Shown one piece after another: positions 52,131 to 60,989 of a stretch of DNA of 64,000 nt. Positions within the stretch are counted from its first letter, which is position 1; each line of letters begins with the position of its first letter. The notes below the pieces were generated by a model. The model was not told the DNA's origin. It was given only the letters and a program-made list of their open reading frames with translations, and did not search any database. The translations under genes were made by a program, and so were the position numbers. The DNA is from Pseudobdellovibrionaceae bacterium. GTDB taxonomy: Bacteria > Bdellovibrionota > Bdellovibrionia > Bdellovibrionales > UBA1609. Where the stretch lies: assembly GCA_947444305.1 (NCBI GenBank), contig CANEZP010000003.1:62001-126000 (forward strand). Direction: 5' to 3'.

Positions 52131-53720
52131 ATGCCTGGCTTGAATAAATTCTTCACGACCGTATCCATAATTGATCCCAAAGCCTTGGTTGCCAAATTTG
52201 CTTTCCCGTTTGTAATGGGCGGCTTAGCGCTATCCGCAAATATCGCCTCCGCGACTTGCTTGCAGGATTTAAGCAAAGCCTTGCCGTTCACGTTGCCGAA
52301 AGAGCTGAAGCTTAAACCAAACACCTTCAACTACATGCTTGAGAATCCTGATGATCGCGCGCTTTTAGAATCACTTAACCGCATTTTTGCTTTTTCAACC
52401 GACGATAATCTAGAAATGATTTCGAGCTGGCTAAGGGATACTCCCGAGGTGGGCACATCTCTGGCTTCCAAAGCTTCCGCTTATTTAGACGGTGCCAGCG
52501 GTGAAGTGTTACTGAACTACTTTTTGCTGAAGCAGAATATTAGTTCTGTTGAATCGGAACTCACCGACGACGACCTTTCATTGCTGGCTATTTTTTTAGA
52601 GCGGGCCTCTTTTAAGCCGAGGGTCACGCTTGAGACCGTGAATGATTACGAACCCATCATGAAGCGCATGGCTATTTCCTTCGATCAACCCAAGTATAGA
52701 ACCGCGCTATCGGTGATGATGAAATCCCCTAAATCCAAAAACCTTTTTCATAAAGATTGGGAGCGTCGAAAAGCAAAGTATTCATTGCCTGATTTTCAAT
52801 CCACGTGGAATTCGGCCATGCTGCAACTGCCGACGGGGAAATTAGATTTTGAGGCGAAGCGTATGCTGAAAGTCTATTCCATTATCTTCTTTAGCCAGCA
52901 TCACCATGAGCTTACCGCGCCGTTAGATGATGAATCGGGATTTTCATTCGGCCAATACGCCGACGCTATGGAAAAATTCTTAGCGATTAATTTGCAGGTG
53001 CCGTCGCACATCTCCGATATAACATCATTGATGCTTTACGCTTTTTACGATGTCCCGCTGCCTTCATCGGCCAACGAACTTCGGCAGATGCTCATTGATG
53101 GCGCCGGCCGGATCTTGCTTCCGGCCAAGGGTCGTTTTGCGAAACACGCGACTCATTTAAATAAGAATACGCTCGCGACAAAGACAATCGTACCGATTGA
53201 ACTCAAGCTCGTTGATTTCTTTTTGCCATCCAACGAACCTCAGCTAAGACGTCGGGAAAACAAACCGGCTCAACCCGCGGGTGATACGGCCCCGGGCTTA
53301 AAGATTTCACCTGAATTATCGCTTAATTCTTTTAGCCGGTCGGTCGATGCACCGCGACCGCTAGCGGCTTTACGGGCGGGAACCGTCTACCAAATTCTTC
53401 ACTTGCGCGATAGCCAGCAGGTTATCGAAGACGTTGTATTCTCTCCCGAGGCGGTTATTTGGTTGCAAGAAAACGAGCTCATGGCTCGCCAAATGATGGA
53501 TGCATTGAATATGGGAAAAGCGCGATTTAGAAGGCAGAACGGCATCAAGCGCTTAGTAAAGCGCTCGCCCTTCATAAAAGGATCAATTTCCGAAATCAAA
53601 AATCCAAGTAGCTATCGCCCTTTAATGGCTCGGATAAACAACCAGTGGCAGGTGATTACTATCGTTGAACACGATGCGGTTGATCTGGCGATTGAAAGTT
53701 TGAAGCCGTTCGAGCTCTAG
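52131..53720 (+). CDS. Secreted protein, first of two tandem paralogues
   Basis: 529 residues. A hydrophobic segment around 22-40 ending ASATC acts as a signal peptide. The body has helical repeats (ALLESLNRIFAFSTDDNLEM, DDDLSLLAIFLERASFKPR) and the C-terminal 130 residues contain a beta-rich module: YQILHLRDSQQVIEDVVFSP, KARFRRQNGIKRLVKRSPF, SYRPLMARINNQWQVITIVE. This last module, with a 'KRL...YRPLMAR' order, vaguely recalls RelE/HigB-type folds but that is speculative. It is about half identical with the gene 68 bases downstream. No known family. Lower GC than its neighbours. Confidence 0.7.
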   Translation: MPGLNKFFTTVSIIDPKALVAKFAFPFVMGGLALSANIASATCLQDLSKALPFTLPKELKLKPNTFNYMLENPDDRALLESLNRIFAFSTDDNLEMISSWLRDTPEVGTSLASKASAYLDGASGEVLLNYFLLKQNISSVESELTDDDLSLLAIFLERASFKPRVTLETVNDYEPIMKRMAISFDQPKYRTALSVMMKSPKSKNLFHKDWERRKAKYSLPDFQSTWNSAMLQLPTGKLDFEAKRMLKVYSIIFFSQHHHELTAPLDDESGFSFGQYADAMEKFLAINLQVPSHISDITSLMLYAFYDVPLPSSANELRQMLIDGAGRILLPAKGRFAKHATHLNKNTLATKTIVPIELKLVDFFLPSNEPQLRRRENKPAQPAGDTAPGLKISPELSLNSFSRSVDAPRPLAALRAGTVYQILHLRDSQQVIEDVVFSPEAVIWLQENELMARQMMDALNMGKARFRRQNGIKRLVKRSPFIKGSISEIKNPSSYRPLMARINNQWQVITIVEHDAVDLAIESLKPFEL

Positions 53721-53756
53721 TTCACCGTGCCGGCTAAGCGGCACAGTATTTGCCAG

Positions 53757-53779
53757 TGTAGGAATCTGTGTTCCTACTA
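53757..53779 (+). promoter_or_regulatory. Hairpin before the second paralogue
   Basis: GTAGGAA, loop TCTGTG, TTCCTAC, a perfect 7-bp stem, lies ten bases before the ATG at 53789, with AGGGTG as the ribosome site after the stem. Another hairpin (GTGCCG-gctaag-CGGCAC) precedes it. Confidence 0.4.
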
Positions 53780-53788
53780 GGGTGACCG

Positions 53789-55369
53789 ATGCCTCTATTC
53801 ATTAAAATGTTTATCCGTGTACGCAATACGAAACTCGTGGCGTTGGTAACGTTCATTGGAATTCTAGCGACGATCGCAAAGCCGGCGCTCGCCTCAAACG
53901 AATGTATCGGTGACCTTACCTTATCGGTTTCTTTAGCCCTTCCCAAGGAACTAAGCCTAAAGGCGAACGCTCTTCATGCCATGTTTGAATATCCTGAGGA
54001 TCGCGCTTTATTAGAGTCGCTGCACCGGATATTCGCGTTCTCGACGAACGAGAATCTAGAGTTAATCTCGGATTGGCTGCGGGATAATCCCGACCTCGAG
54101 TTAACCTATCCTGAACCGACTTCCGTTTACTTTAAGAACGCCAGCGCCGCGGCCGTGCGGAATTTTCATCTATTGAAACAGAATATCGATGCCTTCGAAA
54201 CCAATCTCAGCGACGACGACCTCGTTTTGATCGCGGTCTTTTTAGAAAAAGCATCCTTTCAACCCAGGATAAAGCAAGGGTCGGTCAGTGACGCCGGGTC
54301 GTTGTATCATCGTCTCGCCATCGCCCTTACGCAGAGACGTTATAACGATGCGCTGGCGGTTATGATGACTTCACAACGATCGAAGACTTTATTTAAACAA
54401 GATTGGAACAAAAGAGAAATTTCGCAATCCCTTGATTTCGATACGACCTGGAATCGCGCGCTCGCGCAATTGCCGACCGGCAAGCTGGATGCTGAAGCAA
54501 AAAGATTACTGCGAATCTATTCGCTGATCTTTTATCGACAACATCACGACGAGATCACGGCTGATTTCGAAGGAACCCAAGATTACACGACCGACCGTTA
54601 CGCGGAGGCTATCGAAAACTTTTTAGCTATTGATTTGAAAATTCCCTCAAATATTTCCGAGATTACCGCACTCATCCTTTATTGTTTTTACGATGTTCCG
54701 CTGCCGTCGGCTCCGAACGAAATAAAACAAATGCTGCTCGACGGAGCCGGCCGTATTTTGCTTCCCGCTAAGGCGCGGTTCTCGCGGATCGCCGCAGAGG
54801 CTGACCGGAAACAGAAGAGAGAGCGATCAAAATCCATAGCGTCGCTCGACCTTAAAATTATCGATTTCTTCCCGCCGCCGCAGGTGGCGGCAGCTAAACA
54901 GCGTGGTGGGAAAGTTGCCGTTTCCGCAACCGCGCAAAATTTTGGTCTAAACATTCCATACGATATATCCTTGAAGCATTTTAGCCGGGCCGTCGAAGCG
55001 CCGCGGCCGTTGGCCGAATTGGAATCGCATAAAACCTATCAAGTCGTTCATTTGCGCGAGAGTCGTCAGGTTATTGAGAGTATTGTCTTTTCACCGGAAG
55101 CTTTGGCGTGGCTACGGCGGAACGAGCTTATCTCGCGGCAAATTCTTGACGCGTTTACGATGGGCCGAGCCCGCGCTAGAAAGCAGAATGGAATCAAACG
55201 GCTGGTGAAGCGTTCGCCATTTATAAAGGGCGCGGTCTTTGAAATTAAAAACCCGAGTGGATATCGTCCGCTCATGGCGAGGGTGAATGGCCAATGGCAG
55301 GTCATTACGATCGTGGAACATGGGTCCGTCAATCTCGCCGTGGAAAGTCTCAAGCCTTTCCGGCCCTAA
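53789..55369 (+). CDS. Secreted protein, second of two tandem paralogues
   Basis: 526 residues, collinear with the preceding gene from end to end. Matching landmarks are EDRALLESLHRIFAFSTNEN, LLKQNIDAFETNLSDDDL, QLPTGKLDAEAKRLLRIYS, YDVPLPSAPNEIKQMLLDGA, GRILLPAKARF, FSRAVEAPRPLAEL and IKRLVKRSPFIKGAVFEIK. The hydrophobic signal segment is LVALVTFIGILATIAKPALA. The most constant parts are the C-terminal module and the central PTGKLD region, so these are the likely functional sites. Unknown function; the duplication suggests dosage or divergence of target. Confidence 0.7.
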   Translation: MPLFIKMFIRVRNTKLVALVTFIGILATIAKPALASNECIGDLTLSVSLALPKELSLKANALHAMFEYPEDRALLESLHRIFAFSTNENLELISDWLRDNPDLELTYPEPTSVYFKNASAAAVRNFHLLKQNIDAFETNLSDDDLVLIAVFLEKASFQPRIKQGSVSDAGSLYHRLAIALTQRRYNDALAVMMTSQRSKTLFKQDWNKREISQSLDFDTTWNRALAQLPTGKLDAEAKRLLRIYSLIFYRQHHDEITADFEGTQDYTTDRYAEAIENFLAIDLKIPSNISEITALILYCFYDVPLPSAPNEIKQMLLDGAGRILLPAKARFSRIAAEADRKQKRERSKSIASLDLKIIDFFPPPQVAAAKQRGGKVAVSATAQNFGLNIPYDISLKHFSRAVEAPRPLAELESHKTYQVVHLRESRQVIESIVFSPEALAWLRRNELISRQILDAFTMGRARARKQNGIKRLVKRSPFIKGAVFEIKNPSGYRPLMARVNGQWQVITIVEHGSVNLAVESLKPFRP

Positions 55370-55414
55370 CGCTGCTCAACGCGACGTCTCTTTTCCGGGA
55401 AAGAAAAGAAACGT

Positions 55415-55420
55415 TAAGAT
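55415..55420 (+). promoter_or_regulatory. Candidate -10 element six bases before a start codon
   Basis: TAAGAT at 55415-55420, then CTACGG and ATG at 55427. No good -35 is seen, and no Shine-Dalgarno. Same -10-to-ATG geometry as at 7033 and 9031. Confidence 0.35.
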
Positions 55421-55426
55421 CTACGG

Positions 55427-56068
55427 ATGAAATTACTCGCTTTAGCAGGCCTCACACTTGTTTCACAAATTGCGTTCGCACAGATTTACCTCGTGCGCGA
55501 TGGTGTGATTTACAAAACAGCTTTGGAGTCAAATTGGGCGCCCGGTTTCGAACCGGCAACTGAGTTGGCGCGGCAACCTTTCATCGTCCTCGATAAGGCC
55601 GGCGAAACGTTTTCTTTTTCTTCGGATGGCCCGAATGTCCTGCCGGACTTTAATCTCAACAAATCGATGAACAGCCCTAAGGTTCCGAAACTCGAAGGCT
55701 GTGGCCGGCATCCCTTGGAGTGGCTTCCAAAGTCGAAGATCGTGGGGAGTCTAAAAAACAAATCGTTGAAGACGAAAATTTTTATCCAGGCTCCGACCGG
55801 TGCGAAACCGGTAAAGACAATCCCTTCGGAATTACCGGATGCTTTGGCGAAGATTCTCGCTAAGCGCTGGCCGCGAGATCCGGCCTACACTCCGGCCGAC
55901 ATTTCTAAGCTGCTCGAAGCAAGTCTGGTGTTCAAGATCACCGGCATGGACTTGGTCTATACTTTTTTTGAAGATGATCTCAATCAATCATTCTTCATCC
56001 TCGAGAAACCCGCAGGGAGCCAATGGCAACTCAAGCACGTCCTAACCTTAACGGACGACTGTCCCTGA
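55427..56068 (+). CDS. Secreted protein, unknown
   Basis: 213 residues with signal MKLLALAGLTLVSQIAFA. The mature part begins QIYLVRDGVIYKT; it has two Cys (about 92 and 212) and a helix-rich second half. The gene after it begins 14 bases downstream. No family recognised. Confidence 0.65.
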   Translation: MKLLALAGLTLVSQIAFAQIYLVRDGVIYKTALESNWAPGFEPATELARQPFIVLDKAGETFSFSSDGPNVLPDFNLNKSMNSPKVPKLEGCGRHPLEWLPKSKIVGSLKNKSLKTKIFIQAPTGAKPVKTIPSELPDALAKILAKRWPRDPAYTPADISKLLEASLVFKITGMDLVYTFFEDDLNQSFFILEKPAGSQWQLKHVLTLTDDCP

Positions 56069-56081
56069 AGCGCACGTACAA

Positions 56082-56492
56082 ATGAATGAAGATTTAGTGC
56101 AGGCCGCGATCTCTTTTGTGCAACAACGATTTCCCGTCGGGGATTGGGTAGGTGCGGCCGCATTGCGCACCGAGGATGGGCAGATTCTCGTTTCAACCGC
56201 GCCGGATTTTCCGAACGCGAGCGTTGAGGTCTGTCACGAGACCGGAGCCATTTGCGAAGCTTTTAAATTAGGAAAAAAAGTAGTCGCTACGGTCTGCGTC
56301 TCGCGCGATGAGCGAGGAAAGTTTCGTATCTTAAGTCCCTGCGGAGTTTGTCAGGAGCGCTTATTCAAGTGGGGAGAGAACGTTCAGGCGGCGGTCCCGC
56401 TCGATTCTGATTCAACCCAATGGCAAATCAAAACGCTCAAAGACCTACAGCCTTACTATTGGAAAAAAGCAATCTCCACCCCCGGCGCATAG
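56082..56492 (+). CDS. Cytidine-deaminase-fold protein
   Basis: 136 residues, the size of a homotetrameric cytidine deaminase. The zinc-and-catalysis motif is VEVCHETGAICEA (about 47-59; family consensus C-A-E, here C-H-E) and SPCGVCQERL (about 87-96; PCxxC). The residue before the catalytic Glu is His instead of Ala, as in some deaminases of the blasticidin/other-base type, so the substrate may not be cytidine. It follows the secreted-protein gene by 14 bases. Confidence 0.85.
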   Translation: MNEDLVQAAISFVQQRFPVGDWVGAAALRTEDGQILVSTAPDFPNASVEVCHETGAICEAFKLGKKVVATVCVSRDERGKFRILSPCGVCQERLFKWGENVQAAVPLDSDSTQWQIKTLKDLQPYYWKKAISTPGA

Positions 56493-56566
56493 CCTTGAGC
56501 CTGGGAGTGGGGGGGGAACAGGCGGCCCCCAGGAGAGGGGGAGCGCCTTCGGCGGAACGCGGGCCT

Positions 56567-57013
56567 CTAGAGTTTTTCGACGACGACGGTGATTTCGGCT
56601 TCTAAGCCTTCGCCCATGCGGACGTGAGCTTTGTGCTGGCCTAACAACTTGATGGGCTCTTCCAAGTGGATGTCGCGACGGTCGATTTCGTAACCGGCGG
56701 CCGACAATTGTTTGGAGATGTCCATCGTGGTGACCGAACCGAAAAGCTTTTCGGATTCGCCCGCGGCTTCGAGTTTGAAGTTCAAGGTCACGCCTTGCAT
56801 CTTCTTGATGATCTCTTGGCGGCCGGCCAATGCTTTTTTCTTTTTCACGTCGGACATCTTTTTCAGATGGGTCCACTCGTTCACGCTTTTTTCGTCGGCG
56901 GCTTGGGCCAACTGACGCGGGAACAAGAAGTTGCGTGCGTAACCGTTAGTTACGTTGACGAGATCGCCGACTTTGCCGAGATCTTTCACGTCTTTTTGTA
57001 AAATGACTTTCAT
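56567..57013 (-). CDS. rplI: 50S ribosomal protein L9
   Basis: 148 residues, as usual for L9. The N-terminal [20 protein letters not shown] then [11 protein letters not shown] is the L9 signature; the long helix and C-terminal rRNA-binding domain ([18 protein letters not shown]) follow. L9 spans from the L1 stalk base and helps translation fidelity. The DUF2232 gene is 34 bases upstream; rpsF precedes it. Confidence 0.97.
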   Translation of the reverse strand: MKVILQKDVKDLGKVGDLVNVTNGYARNFLFPRQLAQAADEKSVNEWTHLKKMSDVKKKKALAGRQEIIKKMQGVTLNFKLEAAGESEKLFGSVTTMDISKQLSAAGYEIDRRDIHLEEPIKLLGQHKAHVRMGEGLEAEITVVVEKL

Positions 57014-57047
57014 AATATCCTCTTTCGTAAGGTCAAAAATTTTTAAA

Positions 57048-57959
57048 TTACGTTTCTCTTTTTACGTTTACTTCCGGGCCCTTCGCCAATCGAGCGCGAA
57101 TGTCGAACCAATAATCGACCAAGCCCAGAGCACTGACGAATAAAAATAAGTAAACGACGATCATCACCATGAACAACGTTTGCCAGATCAAGCCCAACCG
57201 CACTTTTTCGAAGGTACGCGCCACGACGGCGATCCCTTGGAAGAAGAACAGCGTAAAACAAACGTTCAAGGCATTGGCCGAGATCGCTTCAAAAGTCTGG
57301 TTGGAGAATCCGCCGAACTTTCCGAGCAGCGCGAGGATGAATATCCAAACGGCGGCGTCGGGTACGCGGAACTCTTTCAATTGTTCGCGCATCGGCAGAT
57401 CCTGCATGACTGAAGGATCAGTCTGCGGATCACGCGATGTAAGCAAACGGCTTTCAAGCAATACGGCCAAGTAGATCGAAGCCATCCACATCATAATGAT
57501 GACGGATGGAAGCTGAAGCATGAGATCAAAATACTTTACTTGCAGACCGGGATTATAAACTTCAAGGGGCTTAAGCAAATTTTCGACAGCGGCCAAAACC
57601 GTTGCCGACCATTTCGGACCCGTAATGGACATCCAAAATAAGAAAGTGCCCGTCCAGATCAAAGCGTTGATCACCAAGGTGAAGAACGCCGACACGCTGA
57701 GGTTTAATCCTAAATCTTCAAGCTCGCTGAAGACGCCCGTCAGCAGAACTAAGCTGAAGAACGCGACCGAGAGCATTTTGAAATCGAGCGCGAACAATCC
57801 AGCGCTCAAGGCGACGTTCAAGCCCCAATAAATTAAGCGACCGGATTTCTGGCGCAAAACTTTGAGGGAGGCCGCTCCTAAAATATAGGTTAGGGCCGTC
57901 ATCAAGACCGCCCAGACACCATAAAATAAAAAGCGAACGCCACTTTGAAGTTGGATCAT
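57048..57959 (-). CDS. DUF2232 family membrane protein
   Basis: 303 residues with about eight membrane helices. The position between rpsF and rplI is typical for DUF2232/YybS-like proteins in many delta-lineage bacteria and Firmicutes. No enzymatic motif is visible. It starts nine bases after rpsF ends and ends 34 bases before rplI. Confidence 0.8.
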   Translation of the reverse strand: MIQLQSGVRFLFYGVWAVLMTALTYILGAASLKVLRQKSGRLIYWGLNVALSAGLFALDFKMLSVAFFSLVLLTGVFSELEDLGLNLSVSAFFTLVINALIWTGTFLFWMSITGPKWSATVLAAVENLLKPLEVYNPGLQVKYFDLMLQLPSVIIMMWMASIYLAVLLESRLLTSRDPQTDPSVMQDLPMREQLKEFRVPDAAVWIFILALLGKFGGFSNQTFEAISANALNVCFTLFFFQGIAVVARTFEKVRLGLIWQTLFMVMIVVYLFLFVSALGLVDYWFDIRARLAKGPEVNVKRET

Positions 57960-57968
57960 AAACGCAGC

Positions 57969-58565
57969 TTAGCGGGGACCCCGGTCGCCCGCGCCCGCGC
58001 CTGCACCAGCACCGGCTGCGCCGGCACCACCACGATCGCCTCGGTCGCCACGGTCAAAACCGCCGCCGCCGCCACGATCACCGCGGTCGCCTCTGTCACC
58101 ACGGTCGCCGCGATCTCCACGATCACCGCCGCCGAAGCCGCCGCCCATGCGCATCGCTTTGCGCTGTTGGTTTTTGATTTCGCGTTCGCGTTCGCGATTC
58201 GCGGTCTCAACCAAAGCTTCTTTGAATTTTTCTACGATTTTGGTCAGCGAAACGCGATCATCAAGGCGCGTGTGCTGGAAGCGCAAAACTTTATCGTTGA
58301 TGCGCATGGTGCGCTCAAGTTCTGCAATCGCTTCGCCTTCGGCTTCGAAGGTTGAATGGAAGTAGTTTCCACGGGTGATTTTATCCATGGGGTTACCGAG
58401 CTTGCGCTTGCCCCAAGTGTCCAAGTGATTTACTTCACCTTTGAACGATTTGATGATGTCCAGGTTGCGTTTGAACAAGGCCTTTTGGTCTTCTTCGGAA
58501 GCATCCGGGTGCATGATAATGACAACTTCATATTTGCGACGTGCTTTAGTGCTGGCTTCAGCCAT
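57969..58565 (-). CDS. rpsF: 30S ribosomal protein S6 with a Gly-Asp-Arg-repeat tail
   Basis: 198 residues; the S6 fold (YEVVIIMHPDASEEDQKAL, then NHLDTWGKRKLGNPMDK, GNYFHSTFEAEG and VLRFQHTRLD) ends near residue 105 and a basic helix follows to about 140. Residues about 141-198 are a low-complexity tail, with GDRGDRGDRGDRGDRGDRG and a second Gly/Ala/Asp-rich stretch. S6 binds 16S rRNA with S18, and its natural E. coli tail is a short poly-Glu. The GDR tail may bind RNA or other ribosome factors. The usual partner gene rpsR is not in this cluster. Confidence 0.95.
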   Translation of the reverse strand: MAEASTKARRKYEVVIIMHPDASEEDQKALFKRNLDIIKSFKGEVNHLDTWGKRKLGNPMDKITRGNYFHSTFEAEGEAIAELERTMRINDKVLRFQHTRLDDRVSLTKIVEKFKEALVETANREREREIKNQQRKAMRMGGGFGGGDRGDRGDRGDRGDRGDRGGGGGFDRGDRGDRGGAGAAGAGAGAGAGDRGPR

Positions 58566-58672
58566 CTAAGACATCCTTTCGGGTTAAGCCCCTAACCCGT
58601 AGGCGGAGCAAGGATTAATGGAAAAAAGTAGGGTTAGCATGGCTCAGGGCCCCCTTCAAGCGAAAGCCGGAC

Positions 58673-58701
58673 TTATCTTCATCCCCGGTCGGTAGTAGGA
58701 T
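58673..58701 (+). promoter_or_regulatory. Candidate promoter of the FHA gene
   Basis: TTATCT (58673-58678), 17-base spacer, TAGGAT (58696-58701), seven bases before ATG 58709. The -10 is convincing, the -35 weak. Confidence 0.35.
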
Positions 58702-58708
58702 GGGTTCA

Positions 58709-59401
58709 ATGACGTTGGCGCTCAAGGCCCTTTCGGGACCCCAAAAAGACAATACCTTTCCCTTGGTTAACGGCCTAACGATCGGCCGTCAGGGTGCCGG
58801 AATCGGTTTAGAGGACCAAAAAATCTCGTCTCTCCACGCGCGGGTCGTGCAAACCGGCGAGGATTGGACGATCGAGGACAATAACTCAAAGAATGGTATC
58901 CGGATAAAGGGCGAAAAGGTGGCCACCGTTAGCCTCGTCCCCGGCGCGAAATTCTACCTTGGCGACAGTGAATTTGAAGTTATCGCGATTAAACCCAAAG
59001 AGAAGCCGAAGCCGGCCAAGCAGCAACGCTATTGGCACGAAGTGCTTTCCGATTTCGTTAAGAATAATTCGCCCGCGTTTAGCGATCGCCCACGGCCGGT
59101 GTCGCCGCTCGAGCCCGCGCTGGTCCTTGAATTTGTACGGGGCACCCAAGTGAATTCGAAGTGGGTGCTCGGTTTCGGTCCGCGTAAGATCGGGGCGGCG
59201 TCTTTAGACTTACCGATCTGGGAACCAGGCGCGCCGGCGACGTGCTTTGAAATCGTGCCGACGGCCGACGGACTCGTCTTCAAAACGGCGCGACCCGACA
59301 TCGTCTTGCTCAACGGCGAAGGCATAGACAGCCGGGTGCTCCGCATGGGAGATACAATTCGTATCCTCGACACCTTGATTGAAGTAGATTTTTCCGAATG
59401 A
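58709..59401 (+). CDS. FHA-domain protein (two FHA-like folds)
   Basis: About 230 residues from ATG 58709; an ATG at 58700 is three codons earlier. The first FHA domain (about 5-95) is clear: LTIGRQGAGI, KISSLHARVV and NNSKNGIRIKGEKV contain the phosphothreonine-binding GR, S-x-x-H and N-G residues. The second half (about 135-230, with VLGFGPRKIGAASLD and DTIRILDTLIEVDF) is FHA-shaped but lacks the conserved S-x-x-H, so it is probably degenerate. FHA proteins bind phosphothreonine peptides. The hydrolase gene begins two bases after its stop. Confidence 0.88.
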   Translation: MTLALKALSGPQKDNTFPLVNGLTIGRQGAGIGLEDQKISSLHARVVQTGEDWTIEDNNSKNGIRIKGEKVATVSLVPGAKFYLGDSEFEVIAIKPKEKPKPAKQQRYWHEVLSDFVKNNSPAFSDRPRPVSPLEPALVLEFVRGTQVNSKWVLGFGPRKIGAASLDLPIWEPGAPATCFEIVPTADGLVFKTARPDIVLLNGEGIDSRVLRMGDTIRILDTLIEVDFSE

Positions 59402-59402
59402 A

Positions 59403-60305
59403 TTGGATTCCGATGTGAAATTGATCCCCAAATCGACCGGCACGTTCAAAAGTTTCGACGGCACCCGCATTTACTACGAAGTTCGCGGCGAAGGCACCCC
59501 GATCGTCCTCAACTACGGGATCGGTTGCCTGATCAATCACTGGCGCCCGCAGATCAAACACTTCGGCCAAAATTATAAAGTTATCACTTACGACTACCGC
59601 GCCCATCACCGCTCAGAGATCCCCGAGAACCATGAACATCTCACGATCGATGCGCTCGCGCAGGATCTTAAAGGTTTATTGGATCACTTGGAAATTCACG
59701 ACGCTAGTCTTTGGGGGCACAGCTTCGGTGCGCAAATGCTGGTGCGGTTTTACGATCTCTTTCCCGAATTGACGAACAGTTTGGTTTTCGTAAACGGTTT
59801 CGTACAGAATCCGTTAGCCGGAATGTTCGGCAGCGACATGACCGAGTCGGCATTTCGTTTACTTAAAGGTGCATACAAAACTCTACCCGAAACGATTTCG
59901 TTTCTCTGGAAGTTCGGAATCAATAATCCTTTGGCAATCCAGCTTAGTGCCTTGGCGGGTGGCTTCAACCTTAAGCTGACGTCACTAAAAGATGTCGAGA
60001 TCTACGCCCGTGGAATCGCCTCGATGGATCTTAACGCCTTCATCACGCTTTTCGAGTCGATGTTGAAGTACGACGGCAAGCCTATCTTAGAACGCATCGA
60101 AGTTCCGACCCTGATCATCGGCGGTAAGCAAGATTCGGTGACCCCGCAGGAACATCAGGAAGCTATGCACCGCCTGATTAAAGGGAGTGAGTTCTGCATG
60201 GTTCCGTACGGATCGCACTGTACCCAGCTCGACATGCCCGAGCTTGTAAATTTGAAAATCGAACGATTCTTACGCAGTCTAGGTGACAAGTTACGGCCCA
60301 CGTAG
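59403..60305 (+). CDS. Alpha/beta hydrolase
   Basis: 300 residues read from TTG 59403 (GTG at 59415 is an alternative). No signal peptide. The fold shows GTRIYYEVRGEGTPIVLNYG, the nucleophile elbow LWGHSFGAQM (about 100-109), Asp in GGKQDSVTP (about 237-245) and His in YGSHCTQLD (about 263-271). Substrate unknown: epoxide hydrolase, haloalkane dehalogenase and esterases share this layout. Co-transcribed with the FHA gene. Confidence 0.88.
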   Translation: MDSDVKLIPKSTGTFKSFDGTRIYYEVRGEGTPIVLNYGIGCLINHWRPQIKHFGQNYKVITYDYRAHHRSEIPENHEHLTIDALAQDLKGLLDHLEIHDASLWGHSFGAQMLVRFYDLFPELTNSLVFVNGFVQNPLAGMFGSDMTESAFRLLKGAYKTLPETISFLWKFGINNPLAIQLSALAGGFNLKLTSLKDVEIYARGIASMDLNAFITLFESMLKYDGKPILERIEVPTLIIGGKQDSVTPQEHQEAMHRLIKGSEFCMVPYGSHCTQLDMPELVNLKIERFLRSLGDKLRPT

Positions 60306-60362
60306 GCATAAGCTACATTATAAGCCCGATAAACCGGCCAGAGATTTGCTCTTAAAGGCATT

Positions 60363-60977
60363 ATGCGTATTTTAATGTTCTTAGCCCTATTAAGCTGTCC
60401 CCCGGCATTCGCCATTGAACAAGTCTTCGTCGCAAGCCACGCGATGAAAATCGAACGGACTCGCTCCGCGACTATGTATCATCTTGAGGCATACGACCGT
60501 GAAGGCTACAAACGCCTGAGCGTGGACAAACAAGTCCATTTTGATTACAACGGTAATCCTCCCCGAACTTATTATTCATTCGGCATCAAAGAAACGATGA
60601 CCGAATCTTGGCGTTTTCAAGAAGTGTCCGAGAAAGATTATAAACTTATCATCAGTCACGTGATGACTACGCCCAATCCCTCAATCTTGCGCCGGTTTAT
60701 CAAAGGCTGCGTGGCGGTGGTCGACATTTCAACGTCTAAACTTTACGGCGGCTCGGTCAACAACTGCGTACCGCCGGTTGTGCCCGCTCCCGAAATCGCG
60801 CCCGTCGCCCCGGAAAAACAAAACCCCGCTCCGCCCGAAGTTGGTCAGAGCGAGGTCGTGGCCGAAGGTACTTCGCGTGAACCCCGCGAAGAACGTGCCC
60901 GCGAACCCCGCATGCGCGATGATCGCAGGTACGAGAATCCTGGTTTCCAAGATCTCGTATCACCCACGACTTACTAA
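60363..60977 (+). CDS. Secreted protein with Pro/Arg-rich tail, unknown
   Basis: 204 residues, signal MRILMFLALLSCPPAFA cleaved before IEQV. The mature domain (about 18-138) is beta-rich with two Cys; from about 140 a Pro-rich linker (VVPAPEIAPVAPEK) and an Arg-rich stretch (EPREERAREPRMRDDRRY) follow. The ribosome site AAAGG is good. The protease gene lies convergent 12 bases downstream. No family recognised. Confidence 0.65.
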   Translation: MRILMFLALLSCPPAFAIEQVFVASHAMKIERTRSATMYHLEAYDREGYKRLSVDKQVHFDYNGNPPRTYYSFGIKETMTESWRFQEVSEKDYKLIISHVMTTPNPSILRRFIKGCVAVVDISTSKLYGGSVNNCVPPVVPAPEIAPVAPEKQNPAPPEVGQSEVVAEGTSREPREERAREPRMRDDRRYENPGFQDLVSPTTY

Positions 60978-60989
60978 TAGTGAGAAGTC

